A DNA stretch of 64,000 nucleotides from Nitrospira sp. (GCA_024760545.1 CP060501.1:2682036-2746035); one strand, 5' to 3'. Counted from the stretch's first letter, positions 1 through 9,539 are shown. Made by a program: numbers and translations. The notes: a model not told the origin generated them from the letters alone.

Positions 1-3000
1 ATCACGAACGTCGTTCGAAAAGCTTCATGGCGTTTACAGATGGCATCGATCGTACTCCGGAGGGCCGATTTGTTGAGCCGTCCCATCTGCCGCGACGCGA
101 ACGGCATATTATAGGCCGTGCTCTCAGGGGCCAACCGATACATCAGCCACATCCGTTGCTGAGAATAGGAGAGAGGGAGCGGCCGATCTCTGGGAACCTG
201 AATGATCGGTGGAAGCACGGAAACTTTCTGTTCCTGATCGCGTAAACGCGTCACGGCTTCGGCCAAGGCTTGGATAGTGGGTCGCTCAAAAAGCAGCGGG
301 AGAGGGATGTCTACCTCAAAGAGCTCGCGTATGCGGGAGACGAGCTGAGTAGCCAACAGAGAGTGGCCTCCTCGTTCGAAGAAATTGTCCTGAATGCCGG
401 CTTCCGGTACTGCAAGAACGGACTTCCACAGCTCAGCCAACGATTCTTCGACCTGATTCGTCGGAGCAATCTTGGCTGCGGTTTGGCCGGCTGAATCTTC
501 GGGGGCGGGAAGAGCGCCGCGATTCACTTTTCCCGTCGCAGTGAGCGGCATCGCTTCCACCCACAGAATGACCGAGGGCACCATATAGTGCGGTAATCGC
601 GAGAGGAGATAACTCCGAATCTGTTCGAGGCGTTCTTTGAGCGAATGCTGCCCGGTGACATAGGCGACCAACCGATGCTGGTCCGGTTTATCCTGTCGAA
701 GCAGCACCGCCGTCTGATAGACGCCCGGGAAGTTGCTCAGCGCATATTCGACTTCGCCCAGTTCGATCCGATAGCCACGCAGCTTGACCTGCTGATCCAT
801 CCGTCCAAGAAACTCCACATTGCCGTCCTCGCGACACCGAGCCAGATCTCCGGTTCGGTACAGCCTGGAACCGGTCACGAAAGGATTTACGAGAAACCGC
901 TCGTGGGTCAACAGAGGTTGGTTCACATACCCGCGGGCCAGGCCATCCCCTGCGACGTAGAGCTCGCCCGGCACCCCAACCGGCATCGGCTGCAGGCGCG
1001 TATCCAGGACATAGAGCTGCATCGTATCGATCGATTTTCCGATCGGCACACGGGCTCCTGTCTCCTCGCGAGTCGTTTGATACACGCTGCACCAGACGGT
1101 CGCTTCCGTCGGCCCATACTCGTTGAAGAGCGTCGCGTGGGGCAGGAATTGGTAGTGCCTTCTCACGAGTTCAATGGGAAGGCTCTCGCCGGCAGTCACG
1201 ACGATGCGAAGAGATTCTAACTGAGCATTCACGGCCTCACCGAGCACGGCTTGATACAAGGAAGGCACCCACACAACATGCGAGATGCGGTGATGCGCGA
1301 TAAGCGTGGCAAGCTCTGTCGGACTGCGATGGGCGGCCTCTGAAGGAATGATTAACTCCCCTCCCTCCATCAGTGTCCAAAAGATACCCGTCACGGACCC
1401 ATCAAAGGCCAGGGAGAACGTCAGCAAGAACCGGGATACCTGTTCCCGATAATAAAGAAGTCTGGCATGAAGAGACGTCACTAGATTGCGGTGTGTTACC
1501 GCCACGCCTTTTGGCTGCCCGGTCGAACCGGAGGTGTACATGATATACGCGAGTTGATCTGGGGAGATTGAAACGGCGAGATTCTCGTCCTCTCCACGTA
1601 CTGCGGATCGACCGATGGTCTCCAGGTCACAGATGTGGCCGGTATAACCTTGTAAATGGCTGCCAAGATGCCGCTGAGTCACGACGATAGAAATCTTCGC
1701 ATCCTCCAGCATGAGCTGGAGGCGGTGACCGGGGAAGGATGGATCCAGGGGAACGTAGCCTCCCCCTGCTTTGAGAATGCCAAGGAGCCCCACAAGACCG
1801 TCTACCGAACGCTCGACACAAAGACCGACTGGAAGGTCGGCACGAACTCCCAACTTCTGTAAGGCGCGGGCCACTCGATTCGCTCGCCGGTTCAACTCTT
1901 GATAGCTGACGGACTGGTCCCCGCACGTGACCGCTGCTGCATGAGGAGTTCGCTCTACCTGTGCCTCGATGAGCGCATGGATACCGGAAGAACACGGAAC
2001 GGGGGTTGTCGGCCGATTCCATTGGAGGAGCATCTGGCGGTGCTCTTCAGGCGTCAGCAATGAGAGTTCATCAAGACGGGCTTCAGGCCTCTTGATGAAT
2101 TCCTCAAGAAGCGTCTCGATCTGTCCCAACATCCGATGGATCGTCGACTCATCAAAGATCGCGCGGTCGTAGAGAAACGCCAATTCCAATCCGTGCACCT
2201 TGTTGACCAACATCAGCACGAGGTCAAACTCCGACGCAGTCGGTTCCCAGGAGAGGTGGGATGCCTCAATATTTCTGACCTTAAACGTCGACAACGGGTC
2301 GTCTTCGCAGACAAGCATCACGTTAAAAAGCGGGGAAAGCTGTCTCTCGCGTTGTAATGACAGCGTCTCGATCACCTCTTCAAACGGGAGTTCCTGATGA
2401 TCATAGGCATCCGCCACCACCCGGCGTATGTGTTTCAACAGACCGTGTCCCGTCAGTCCGTCGGAAAGTTGAGCCCGAAGCGCCACGGTATTGACGCAAT
2501 ACCCCATCATATCTTCGAGCTCTCTACGACGCCTGTCGGCCACCACCGAGCCGATCACGACGTCGGACTCCTGCGTGTAGCGATGTAGCCACGTCACAAA
2601 GACGGCATACAACACCATGAATCTGGTCGCACTCTGCCGTTGACAGAAGAGATCCAAGGCGCCTGCAAGTCCTGCTGAAAGCGGCCGTGACCGCACGGCT
2701 CCCTCAAACGTCCGCACCTTCGGCCGTGGACGGTCGGCAGGTAATTCAGCGGGCGGCCGGGCACCGCTCAACTGCCTGGTCCAATATTCGCGATGTACCT
2801 CGCGAAGGTCTTGATCAAGCCTGATTCGCTGCCAATCGGCAAAGTCTGTGTACTGAACGTGAGACTTGGACAGTCCCGCCCCTCGAGCGTCGCCCCCGGC
2901 TTCCCAGAGAAGGGCCAGTTCTTTACAAAAAATACGCAGAGACCAGCCGTCTGCGACGAGGCGGTGGAATGTCAGCGCCAGGACATGCACGTCCCGATCA

Positions 3001-5480
3001 AGCGCCAGCAGCGCCATCCTGAACAACGGTCCCCGTCTGAGATCAAAGGGTCGGCCGGCTTCCGTTCGTAGGAACTGCCGGACCTCGATTTCTCGCTCAC
3101 TCTGGCTCAGGGTTTGGAAATCATGTCGTCCTATCGTGAGCTTCATATCGGAGCATACTTCCGCGTATCCCTCTCCTTTTTCCGATCCGAACCGAGTTCG
3201 AAGAATTTCGTGCCGGCGCATGATTTCCTGCACCGACTGCTCCAACACTTCGGGGCTGACGGGTCCTCGTATGCGCACACGCATGGAAATATGATTAATG
3301 GCGCTTTCCGGGTGGACCTGTTCCAAAAACCAAAGTCGCTGCTGCGAGGAGCTCAGTGGTATCCGGCCTTCTCTTGTTGAGCGCGGTAACAGCGATGTGA
3401 GAGGAGCCTGCATGCGGTCGCTGTCATCCGGGCCTCCACCTCCCTCCATGCCTGTGTGTGCCTGATTCAGACCGGCACTCATTTTAGTGATACGAGCGGC
3501 GAGATCGGAGAATGTCGGACATTCAAACACAACACTGAGAGGGAGTTGGGCATGAAACACGTCGACGATTCGCTCCACAACCTGCGCGGCCAGGAGAGAA
3601 TTGCCTCCGGATGCAAAGAAGTTGGCATCACGACGCGGCGGAGGCCCTCCAAGCACTTCCTGCCAGATCTCCGCCAGCTGTTTCTCGACCGTCGTTTCAG
3701 GAATTCCGCCCAGCGCCCTACCGTTCTGAGCTTCGATCGTTGTGCTCAGCGTACTCGCTGCGACCACGGTAAGCTGACCGGCTTCAAACGAGGCTTTGCA
3801 GGCGTGCCGCTGAATTTTTCCGCTGGAGGTCCTTGAGATCGTTCCAGCCTTGATCAGCACAACACTGTGAATTTCCAGCTCATACTCGTCAGCCAACGCG
3901 CGACGGACACAGCTCATCACCTCGGTGATATCCGATTCGGACAGCTGCTTCTCAATCTCATGGACCAGCACCACCCACTCTCCGGTCTCCCCCTCGATCG
4001 AGAAGGCCGCCCCACATCCTTGCCGCAAGCCCGGGTGAGCCTGCCCGGCAGTCCACTCCAAATCATGAGGGTAATAGTTGCGTCCCCGCACGATGATCAG
4101 GTCTTTGAGGCGACCGGTCAGGAACAGCTCTCCGCGGTGGAGGAATCCAAGATCACCGGTCCGCAAATAGGGATCATCGCCTGATCCGGCCACGGTTGCT
4201 TTGAATGTGACGTTCGTTTCTTCCTGTTTCTCCCAGTAACCGGCGGCGATCCCAGAACCCGCGATCCACACCTCTCCTACCTCATCCGGCCGGCACTCCT
4301 TGTGGGTAGCAGGATGCACAATCTTGATGCACGTCTCTTCCAGGGGTTCTCCGCACCCGACCAGTGTCCGAATTGCTTTGTCCGACGCGGAGGACACTTT
4401 GATGATCGACTCCGTCAATGCCTCCGCCTCAACCTTCAAGAATGTCGGTTCCGCACCTACCCGCTTCATGGTCACCAGCAATGTGGCTTCAGCGAGCCCA
4501 TATGCCGGCGCAAATGCGGTTCGCCGGAAGCCGCGCGGACCGAAGGTATTGGTAAACTGCTCAACCGTATCCGCATGGATGGGCTCCGCGCCGCAACTGG
4601 CGACCATCCATGTACTCAAATCAGCTTCCCATCTGTCTTGTTGCCGTACAGCCCGCAGACACGCCTCATAGGAAAAGTTCGGCCCGCCGCTATGAGTAAT
4701 GGCAAATCGGGAGACCGCCTCAAGCCAACGCAGTGGCCGCCGCAGAAACGTGACGGGTGACATCAGGTAGGCGGGAATGCCGGCATAGAATGGGGCAATG
4801 ATTCCGTGTAGCAGTCCATAGTCATGGAAGTAGGGTAACCAGCAGAGGGACCGGCTGTCGTCCGACACGGCTCCGGCCACGCTCAAGGCCTTGCAGTGGG
4901 CGAGCACATTGCCATGATCGACCATGACGCCGCGAGGAGTGGCCGTCGATCCCGAGGTATATTGCAGATAGGCAAGGGCCGTGCGTGTGGGTTGTGGCAA
5001 TTCAACCGGATCGGCAGGATCGTAGGGTTGATCCGTCGCCATCCACGTGATCTGTCCGCCTGCCTTGGCAAGTGAGAACCCCGAAGACAAAGTCTCGATC
5101 TCTAAAGTTGTGAGCACCAGCGATACTTGGGCATCTTCGATAATAGCGCGAAGTCTTGGCAGACTATGCTTCCGTCTCACAGGATCGGGTGTAGGAGCAG
5201 GAACCGGAACGAGACCGGCTCGGACACATGCCCAAAACGCGCAGACGACGTCGAGCCCCTGTGGGTAGAGAAGAAGGGTTCGTGTTCCTGGTGGAACCTG
5301 GCATGCAAGCCGGTCGGCAAGCAGACGCACGGTGCGTTCAAGCTGGCTATAGGTCAGTTGATTCTCAAGCTGGAGGTTGCCACGAACAACGGCATAGGCA
5401 AGCGCATTCTGGTTGCTCCGGCAACGAAACTCAAAGAGATCAGCCAGATTGTAAACAGACGGAGGCGGAGGTTTTGACAT
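1..5480 (-). CDS. Lipopeptide non-ribosomal peptide synthetase, 3' part beyond left edge
   Basis: One frame stays open from the ATG at 5480 to the window edge (about 1,826 codons). Order: fatty acyl-AMP ligase (residues ~1-560; LQYTSGSTATPRG near 172, FHDYGLLHG, PAYGLAEATLL), carrier domain (GGNSLL near 627), condensation domain (~705-1125), adenylation domain (~1160-1625; YTSGSTGQPKG, NEYGPTEATVW, YRTGDLARC, TGKVNRG), second carrier (GGHSLL near 1703) and the start of a second condensation domain (PLSYSQQRMW near 1772). By family knowledge the first unit activates a fatty acid and loads it on the carrier, so the product should be a lipopeptide. The first condensation motif reads HRLVADG instead of HHxxxDG. 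A stop codon directly precedes the ATG in frame, so this is the first possible start; no clear Shine-Dalgarno (SD) is seen. It is divergent from the cytochrome genes. Confidence 0.93.
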   Translation of the reverse strand, partial: MSKPPPPSVYNLADLFEFRCRSNQNALAYAVVRGNLQLENQLTYSQLERTVRLLADRLACQVPPGTRTLLLYPQGLDVVCAFWACVRAGLVPVPAPTPDPVRRKHSLPRLRAIIEDAQVSLVLTTLEIETLSSGFSLAKAGGQITWMATDQPYDPADPVELPQPTRTALAYLQYTSGSTATPRGVMVDHGNVLAHCKALSVAGAVSDDSRSLCWLPYFHDYGLLHGIIAPFYAGIPAYLMSPVTFLRRPLRWLEAVSRFAITHSGGPNFSYEACLRAVRQQDRWEADLSTWMVASCGAEPIHADTVEQFTNTFGPRGFRRTAFAPAYGLAEATLLVTMKRVGAEPTFLKVEAEALTESIIKVSSASDKAIRTLVGCGEPLEETCIKIVHPATHKECRPDEVGEVWIAGSGIAAGYWEKQEETNVTFKATVAGSGDDPYLRTGDLGFLHRGELFLTGRLKDLIIVRGRNYYPHDLEWTAGQAHPGLRQGCGAAFSIEGETGEWVVLVHEIEKQLSESDITEVMSCVRRALADEYELEIHSVVLIKAGTISRTSSGKIQRHACKASFEAGQLTVVAASTLSTTIEAQNGRALGGIPETTVEKQLAEIWQEVLGGPPPRRDANFFASGGNSLLAAQVVERIVDVFHAQLPLSVVFECPTFSDLAARITKMSAGLNQAHTGMEGGGGPDDSDRMQAPLTSLLPRSTREGRIPLSSSQQRLWFLEQVHPESAINHISMRVRIRGPVSPEVLEQSVQEIMRRHEILRTRFGSEKGEGYAEVCSDMKLTIGRHDFQTLSQSEREIEVRQFLRTEAGRPFDLRRGPLFRMALLALDRDVHVLALTFHRLVADGWSLRIFCKELALLWEAGGDARGAGLSKSHVQYTDFADWQRIRLDQDLREVHREYWTRQLSGARPPAELPADRPRPKVRTFEGAVRSRPLSAGLAGALDLFCQRQSATRFMVLYAVFVTWLHRYTQESDVVIGSVVADRRRRELEDMMGYCVNTVALRAQLSDGLTGHGLLKHIRRVVADAYDHQELPFEEVIETLSLQRERQLSPLFNVMLVCEDDPLSTFKVRNIEASHLSWEPTASEFDLVLMLVNKVHGLELAFLYDRAIFDESTIHRMLGQIETLLEEFIKRPEARLDELSLLTPEEHRQMLLQWNRPTTPVPCSSGIHALIEAQVERTPHAAAVTCGDQSVSYQELNRRANRVARALQKLGVRADLPVGLCVERSVDGLVGLLGILKAGGGYVPLDPSFPGHRLQLMLEDAKISIVVTQRHLGSHLQGYTGHICDLETIGRSAVRGEDENLAVSISPDQLAYIMYTSGSTGQPKGVAVTHRNLVTSLHARLLYYREQVSRFLLTFSLAFDGSVTGIFWTLMEGGELIIPSEAAHRSPTELATLIAHHRISHVVWVPSLYQAVLGEAVNAQLESLRIVVTAGESLPIELVRRHYQFLPHATLFNEYGPTEATVWCSVYQTTREETGARVPIGKSIDTMQLYVLDTRLQPMPVGVPGELYVAGDGLARGYVNQPLLTHERFLVNPFVTGSRLYRTGDLARCREDGNVEFLGRMDQQVKLRGYRIELGEVEYALSNFPGVYQTAVLLRQDKPDQHRLVAYVTGQHSLKERLEQIRSYLLSRLPHYMVPSVILWVEAMPLTATGKVNRGALPAPEDSAGQTAAKIAPTNQVEESLAELWKSVLAVPEAGIQDNFFERGGHSLLATQLVSRIRELFEVDIPLPLLFERPTIQALAEAVTRLRDQEQKVSVLPPIIQVPRDRPLPLSYSQQRMWLMYRLAPESTAYNMPFASRQMGRLNKSALRSTIDAICKRHEAFRTTFV

Positions 5481-5699
5481 CTATGAGAGTTGATAAGGAG
5501 AAGTATCTACTATCTTATTATCAGTCCACCAGATGCATAGCGTAGTGCGTTTAATCATAAGTTGAAAGAATTTCTGACATTCCCACACCCAGCAATTGAT
5601 GGCTGGGGCATCCTGCGTCAGTAGGCCAAGATGCTCTGGGGTGTTTGTCGCCATTTTTGCTCCAATTTTTTCCGTGTCATCATAACAAATCATTCTAAG

Positions 5700-5728
5700 T
5701 TGGCAATAAATAAAGAGAAAGCTATCAT
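5700..5728 (+). promoter_or_regulatory. Sigma70-type promoter of the cytochrome run
   Basis: TTGGCA (5700-5705), a 17-bp spacer and TATCAT (5723-5728) each match the -35/-10 consensus at five of six positions. The predicted start lies about 50 bp before the first cytochrome ATG. The 305-bp divergent gap (5481-5785) otherwise holds only a 6-bp hairpin (CCCAGC 5588-5593 / GCTGGG 5602-5607). No promoter was recognised for the synthetase side. Confidence 0.6.
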
Positions 5729-5785
5729 GGGGCATTTGATGGAGATGGCACAGTGATCGCAGAGTTTTAGATTGAAAGGACAAGG

Positions 5786-6175
5786 ATGCTTATCACCGGA
5801 CGAATGATGGTATTTTGCGTTCTGCTGGCTGGCACGATCGGGCTGGGCTTCAGCAATGCTGGAGTGAAAGAGCTGGCTGTCATAGCGAAGGGCGGCGATC
5901 CAGTCAGTGGGCGCGAGATCTACGTGAACACCTGTATCCGTTGTCATGGTATCGAGGGGACTGGAGCGCCGGGTGTCCAACTTGTCCCACCTCCGGCAGA
6001 CCTCACCTCGCCTGTCGTTCAAGAACGACTCGACGGCACCTTGTTCCGGCGCATTCATGACGGCAAACCGAACACTGCCATGGGTGCGTGGAAACACTCC
6101 CTCTCCGATGAAGAAATCTGGGATGTGTTGGCCTACGTGCGCGTGTTGGGCGCCGGGCAAAGCGGACAGCCATAA
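5786..6175 (+). CDS. Periplasmic monohaem cytochrome c (class I)
   Basis: The 129-residue protein has an N-terminal hydrophobic export signal, one haem-binding CIRCH motif near residue 50 and a class I tail with a likely Met axial ligand (NTAMGAWKHSLSDEEIWDVL). It should carry electrons in the periplasm; its partner is not shown by sequence. AAAGGACAAGG precedes the ATG. It is the first gene of a plus-strand run of haem proteins and directly follows a good promoter. It resembles the other small cytochromes of the window only in general fold. Confidence 0.88.
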   Translation: MLITGRMMVFCVLLAGTIGLGFSNAGVKELAVIAKGGDPVSGREIYVNTCIRCHGIEGTGAPGVQLVPPPADLTSPVVQERLDGTLFRRIHDGKPNTAMGAWKHSLSDEEIWDVLAYVRVLGAGQSGQP

Positions 6176-6227
6176 AGCTGAATCCAATGGCCTGGAACTG
6201 CCTCATACGGTATGCCACAGAGAAAGG

Positions 6228-6255
6228 GTTGGACAGAGGAGCCGTCCTCTCCAAC
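6228..6255. repeat. Intercistronic hairpin before the TsdA-like gene
   Basis: GTTGGA (6228-6233) pairs with TCCAAC (6250-6255) and GAGGA (6236-6240) with TCCTC (6245-6249), closed by a GCCG tetraloop, with a 2-nt bulge on the left side. No T-run follows, so it is more likely a messenger-stabilising or processing structure than a full terminator. Confidence 0.5.
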
Positions 6256-6284
6256 ACCCAACACGAAACAGGTGAGGTTCATTC

Positions 6285-7139
6285 ATGAATAGACAGATGA
6301 TCGCGGGTAGCACACTGCTTATTGCTTTGTGGATGACGATCAGTTGTACGCCGACCCCACGAGTGACAGGGGATCAGGAGTCGGTCGTTCCACACAATTC
6401 TGAGTTGCCGATGAACGCATTGTTTGCCCCACCTTCTCCTGAATCCATTCCCGGTGATCTGAGAGGAGAGCAAATTCGGCTGGGATACAAGATGGTGGTC
6501 GATACCCAGGAGTATGGGAAGCGGTATGTTGGGAATGCGCTCAACTGCACGAATTGTCATTTGGATGCTGGACTCAACCCAAATTCTGCGTCATTCGTCG
6601 GCATCAGCGCCCTCTATCCGCAGTATCGTGAGCGTGCGGGACGGCAGATGACCCTCGCGGAACGGATCAACGAGTGTTTCGAACGGAGCATGAACGGCAA
6701 GCCTCTTCCTTCCGACAGCGTGAAACTGACGGCTATTGTCGCGTATATCGAATGGCTCTCTCAGACGATGCCGCCCGGCAGCGCGGTGCCCTGGCGCGGA
6801 ATCCCACGCATTACATCGACTCACCAGCCTGATTCTCTCAACGGCAAGAAGGTGTTCGAGCAGAAGTGTGTTTTCTGCCATGGCTCCGATGGACAAGGGA
6901 CGATGGCAGCGCCACCTGTGTGGGGACCGCGTTCGTACAACATCGGGGCGGGCATGGCGAGGATCAGCGTGGCGGCCTCGTATATCAAAGCCAATATGCC
7001 GAGAGGCTGGGGGTGGACGGTCACGGACGATGAGGCGTTTGATGTCGCAGCCTATATTAATACGCAACCTCGGCCGGACTTTCCCGACAAGATCCATGAT
7101 TGGCCGAAAGGTGGGAAGCCGGTTGATGTGCCGTACTGA
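6285..7139 (+). CDS. Dihaem cytochrome c, thiosulfate dehydrogenase (TsdA)-like
   Basis: The 284-residue protein starts with a hydrophobic leader ending in ISC, possibly a lipoprotein signal. Haem motifs are CTNCH (residue ~88) and CVFCH (~195). The first domain matches TsdA: after CTNCH come LDAGLNPNSASFVG, YPQYRER and AERINECFERSMNGKPLP. The Cys of INECF lies 39 residues after the haem His, comparable with the Cys that acts as axial ligand in characterised TsdA. TsdA couples two thiosulfates to tetrathionate and passes electrons to cytochromes. The substrate here is inferred; other dihaem oxidoreductases share the fold. OsmC, tetrahaem cytochrome and DsrE genes follow. Confidence 0.82.
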   Translation: MNRQMIAGSTLLIALWMTISCTPTPRVTGDQESVVPHNSELPMNALFAPPSPESIPGDLRGEQIRLGYKMVVDTQEYGKRYVGNALNCTNCHLDAGLNPNSASFVGISALYPQYRERAGRQMTLAERINECFERSMNGKPLPSDSVKLTAIVAYIEWLSQTMPPGSAVPWRGIPRITSTHQPDSLNGKKVFEQKCVFCHGSDGQGTMAAPPVWGPRSYNIGAGMARISVAASYIKANMPRGWGWTVTDDEAFDVAAYINTQPRPDFPDKIHDWPKGGKPVDVPY

Positions 7140-7144
7140 GCGGT

Positions 7145-7160
7145 GCCCGAAGAATCGGGC
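7145..7160. repeat. Hairpin after the TsdA-like gene
   Basis: GCCCGA (7145-7150) and TCGGGC (7155-7160) form a perfect 6-bp stem with an AGAA tetraloop, 6 bp after the stop codon. No T-run follows. Confidence 0.5.
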
Positions 7161-7228
7161 GATCATGAGTTGTCGCTCAGTATGCTGTGTCTGTGGAGCA
7201 CGACGAAACTTCCAGAGTCTGGGGCGAC

Positions 7229-7648
7229 ATGAAACTCACGGCGACCTTTCACGGCGGGACTCGGTACGATATCACAAGTGGAACGCATCGAGTCGTCACT
7301 GATCAACCGGCGGAAGACGGAGGTCAGGACGCCGGTATGAGCCCGGTCGAACTGTTCGTCGGCTCGCTAGCCGGTTGTGTAGGGTACTTCGTCGGACAAT
7401 TCTGCGGGCGGCACGGCATTCCTCGCGAGGGGTTGAGCGTAGACGCGGAATGGACCATGGCCGAGGGGCCTCATCGCGTCGGTCGTATCGACATCGGCAT
7501 TCATCTTCCCCATCGAATCACCGCAGAACAAAAAGAGCGGCTGCTAAAGGTGGCCCATGGTTGCACCGTTCACCAATCGATCGCGGTCACGCCGAATATC
7601 GCCATCCAGTTGAACCCCCATGCTCCTCTGAAAGGCAATGGATCGTAA
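7229..7648 (+). CDS. OsmC/Ohr-family protein
   Basis: The OsmC fold is indicated by MSPVELFVGSLAGCVGYFV with the first conserved Cys and by the second Cys in HGCTVHQSIAVTPNI. In OsmC/Ohr enzymes these two thiols reduce organic peroxides with lipoyl or glutathione donors; many family members have no assigned substrate. No signal peptide is visible, so it should be cytoplasmic. An in-frame GTG at 7187 would add 14 residues but lacks an SD; the ATG at 7229 follows TCTGGGGCGAC and starts at MKLTATF, as is usual for the family. It sits between a TsdA-like and a tetrahaem cytochrome. Confidence 0.82.
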   Translation: MKLTATFHGGTRYDITSGTHRVVTDQPAEDGGQDAGMSPVELFVGSLAGCVGYFVGQFCGRHGIPREGLSVDAEWTMAEGPHRVGRIDIGIHLPHRITAEQKERLLKVAHGCTVHQSIAVTPNIAIQLNPHAPLKGNGS

Positions 7649-7706
7649 CAGGGGAATAGATCGAGGCGCGAGGGATACGCTAAAGCCTTGTAGACAGAAG
7701 GAGCGC

Positions 7707-9119
7707 ATGATGAATCTGACGAGAAGGACGCAAGTGATTGGAATGGCGGTGACCCTGATCGTGTGGCTCGTATCGTTTCAGGATCCGTCTTTTGCGAGCG
7801 ATCCCTCTCGCGCCAAGGATCTCATCCAACAGACCTGTGTGCAATGTCACCGGTTGGAAGGCACAGCCGACTCGCGATTCAATCTCCGAGCTCCTGATTT
7901 GATTTGGGCCGGCAGTAAATATCAACGGTCCTGGCTCATTCGCTGGCTGACCGGCAAGGAAGCCCCGATCTACGCCAAGGGGTATCGCTGGGACCAGACG
8001 GACGTTCCGTCCAAGCACCCAATGGTGACGGAGTCCGAGGCTGACGCAATCGCCGATTACTTTGCCGAACACAACAAAGATCCGCGAATCGCCATCGGAG
8101 CCTTTGATGTGTCGAAGGTCACCAAATTCGACGTCGCGTTCGGCGGAGCGGCCTACAAAGCCCATGCCTGCCTTGGCTGTCATACAATCGAAGAGAGCGG
8201 CCGCCTGATCGGAGGCCCGCAGAGTGCGGCTCTGCAGAAGTCCGGTCAGCGATACGACAAGGACTGGCTGTTTCGCTTCGGCCAGAATCCACAGGATTTC
8301 GTGCCGCACAGCGGCGAATTCCTGGCCGATGCGACGGAGCCTCAGCTGCGCGCCGTGATCGGCTATCTGATGGTCCAAGGGGTACCCGACTTCCAGTATT
8401 ACGAGCCGTGGACGAGTCCTGAATTCGGAAGGGCCGACGCAGGGCGTGGCAAGGTGCTGTACAAGGAATACTGCGCCCAGTGTCACGGCTTGACCGGAAA
8501 AGGCGATGGTCCCGCTGCATCGGGTCTGGAGCCGAAACCGGCCATCCACGCCAACATGCCGTTCGAAAAACTGCCGATGGAGTATCTCTATAACGTAATC
8601 AACCATGGCGGGCCGGCCGTTGGAAAATCGCCGAACATGCCTTACTGGGGGTTGACCATCGGACAGCAAGGGGTGGCGGATGTGATCGCCTATTTGAAGG
8701 TGACCTTCAAGGGAGTGCCGGATGTCGCAGCCGTGCCGGGAGGAGGACAGGGCGGTACCTGCGCGCAACCACGCAAAACGGCCAAGGCTCCGGAAGACTT
8801 CCTCGCCAGGACGAATCCGCATCCCTCATCTGCGGGTGCAATCCAAGTTGGGAAAGAACTGTTTCTCAAAACGGCGCAGCCCGTTGCCTGTGTCATGTGT
8901 CATGGGGAACAAGGAGATGGGAAGGGGTTGATGGGTGCGGCTTTGGTGCCGCCGCCAAGGAATTTCACCTGCGGGATGATGATGCGAGAGATTTCGGATG
9001 GTCAGTTGTTCTGGATCATCAAGAATGGTTCGCCGGGCACCGGGATGATGGCCTTTCCCGGTTTGCCGGATGAGCAGGTGTGGCAGTTAGTTCACTACAT
9101 CCGGAGTTTGGCAAAATGA
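7707..9119 (+). CDS. Tetrahaem cytochrome c
   Basis: About 470 residues with a signal peptide ending near SFA-SDPS and four separated haem motifs: CVQCH (~44), CLGCH (~155), CAQCH (~255) and CVMCH (~395). It looks like a tandem of class I cytochrome domains, each closed by a VIAYL/IGYL-type helix, so it could act as a periplasmic electron wire. AGAAGGAG (7695-7702) supports a start at 7707 or 7710; the longer frame from 7638 has no signal at its start. The last domain (MMREISDGQLFWIIKNGSPG) resembles the monohaem cytochromes at 10.3 and 10.9 kb, which suggests duplication within the cluster. Confidence 0.88.
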   Translation: MMNLTRRTQVIGMAVTLIVWLVSFQDPSFASDPSRAKDLIQQTCVQCHRLEGTADSRFNLRAPDLIWAGSKYQRSWLIRWLTGKEAPIYAKGYRWDQTDVPSKHPMVTESEADAIADYFAEHNKDPRIAIGAFDVSKVTKFDVAFGGAAYKAHACLGCHTIEESGRLIGGPQSAALQKSGQRYDKDWLFRFGQNPQDFVPHSGEFLADATEPQLRAVIGYLMVQGVPDFQYYEPWTSPEFGRADAGRGKVLYKEYCAQCHGLTGKGDGPAASGLEPKPAIHANMPFEKLPMEYLYNVINHGGPAVGKSPNMPYWGLTIGQQGVADVIAYLKVTFKGVPDVAAVPGGGQGGTCAQPRKTAKAPEDFLARTNPHPSSAGAIQVGKELFLKTAQPVACVMCHGEQGDGKGLMGAALVPPPRNFTCGMMMREISDGQLFWIIKNGSPGTGMMAFPGLPDEQVWQLVHYIRSLAK

Positions 9120-9179
9120 TCGAGAGCAACAGTTCGCCTGTGAGAGACCACAAACTATGAAGCAGCAGAGGGGTTGATA

Positions 9180-9539
9180 ATGGCGACGTTTATTATCTCC
9201 GGCAGTCGAGGAACCGATGATCCCACGATGGCGACCTTGCCGTTCATGGCCGCCAAGACCGCAAGAGAACAAGGGCACGATGTAGTGCTGTGGTTGTGGA
9301 ACGAGGCCGTCACCCTGGGGCGGAAAGGCGTGGGTGATCATGTGACGGGCGTCAACTTGACCCCGCTGAAAGAGTTGCTCGCCGCGGTACAGGCGGCGGG
9401 TGTGCCGATTTGGGTTTGCGGGGCCTGTGCCGTGGCCAGACAGATTGGTGGAGGGGACTTGGTGGGTGGCGCCTCTATCAAAGGTATGCCGGATTACATC
9501 AAAGCCGTCGCCGACCGCGATCGGAGCGTGGCATTCTGA
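9180..9539 (+). CDS. DsrE-family protein
   Basis: The 119-residue protein begins MATFIISGSRGTDDPTMATL and contains the DsrE-like core with VPIWVCGACAVARQIGG near residue 80. DsrE/TusD-type proteins bind or relay sulfur on a Cys, while many relatives have no known role. The ATG at 9180 is placed 6 bp after GAGGGG; a TTG two codons upstream is less likely. Together with TsdA-like and OsmC genes just upstream it gives this part of the cluster a sulfur or thiol flavour, which is inference. Confidence 0.78.
   Translation: MATFIISGSRGTDDPTMATLPFMAAKTAREQGHDVVLWLWNEAVTLGRKGVGDHVTGVNLTPLKELLAAVQAAGVPIWVCGACAVARQIGGGDLVGGASIKGMPDYIKAVADRDRSVAF

Noticed and set aside
7680-8822. 380-codon minus-strand frame under the tetrahaem cytochrome gene
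   Set aside because: It is the antisense of a clear haem protein, has no family features, and exists because of the GC-rich codon pattern.
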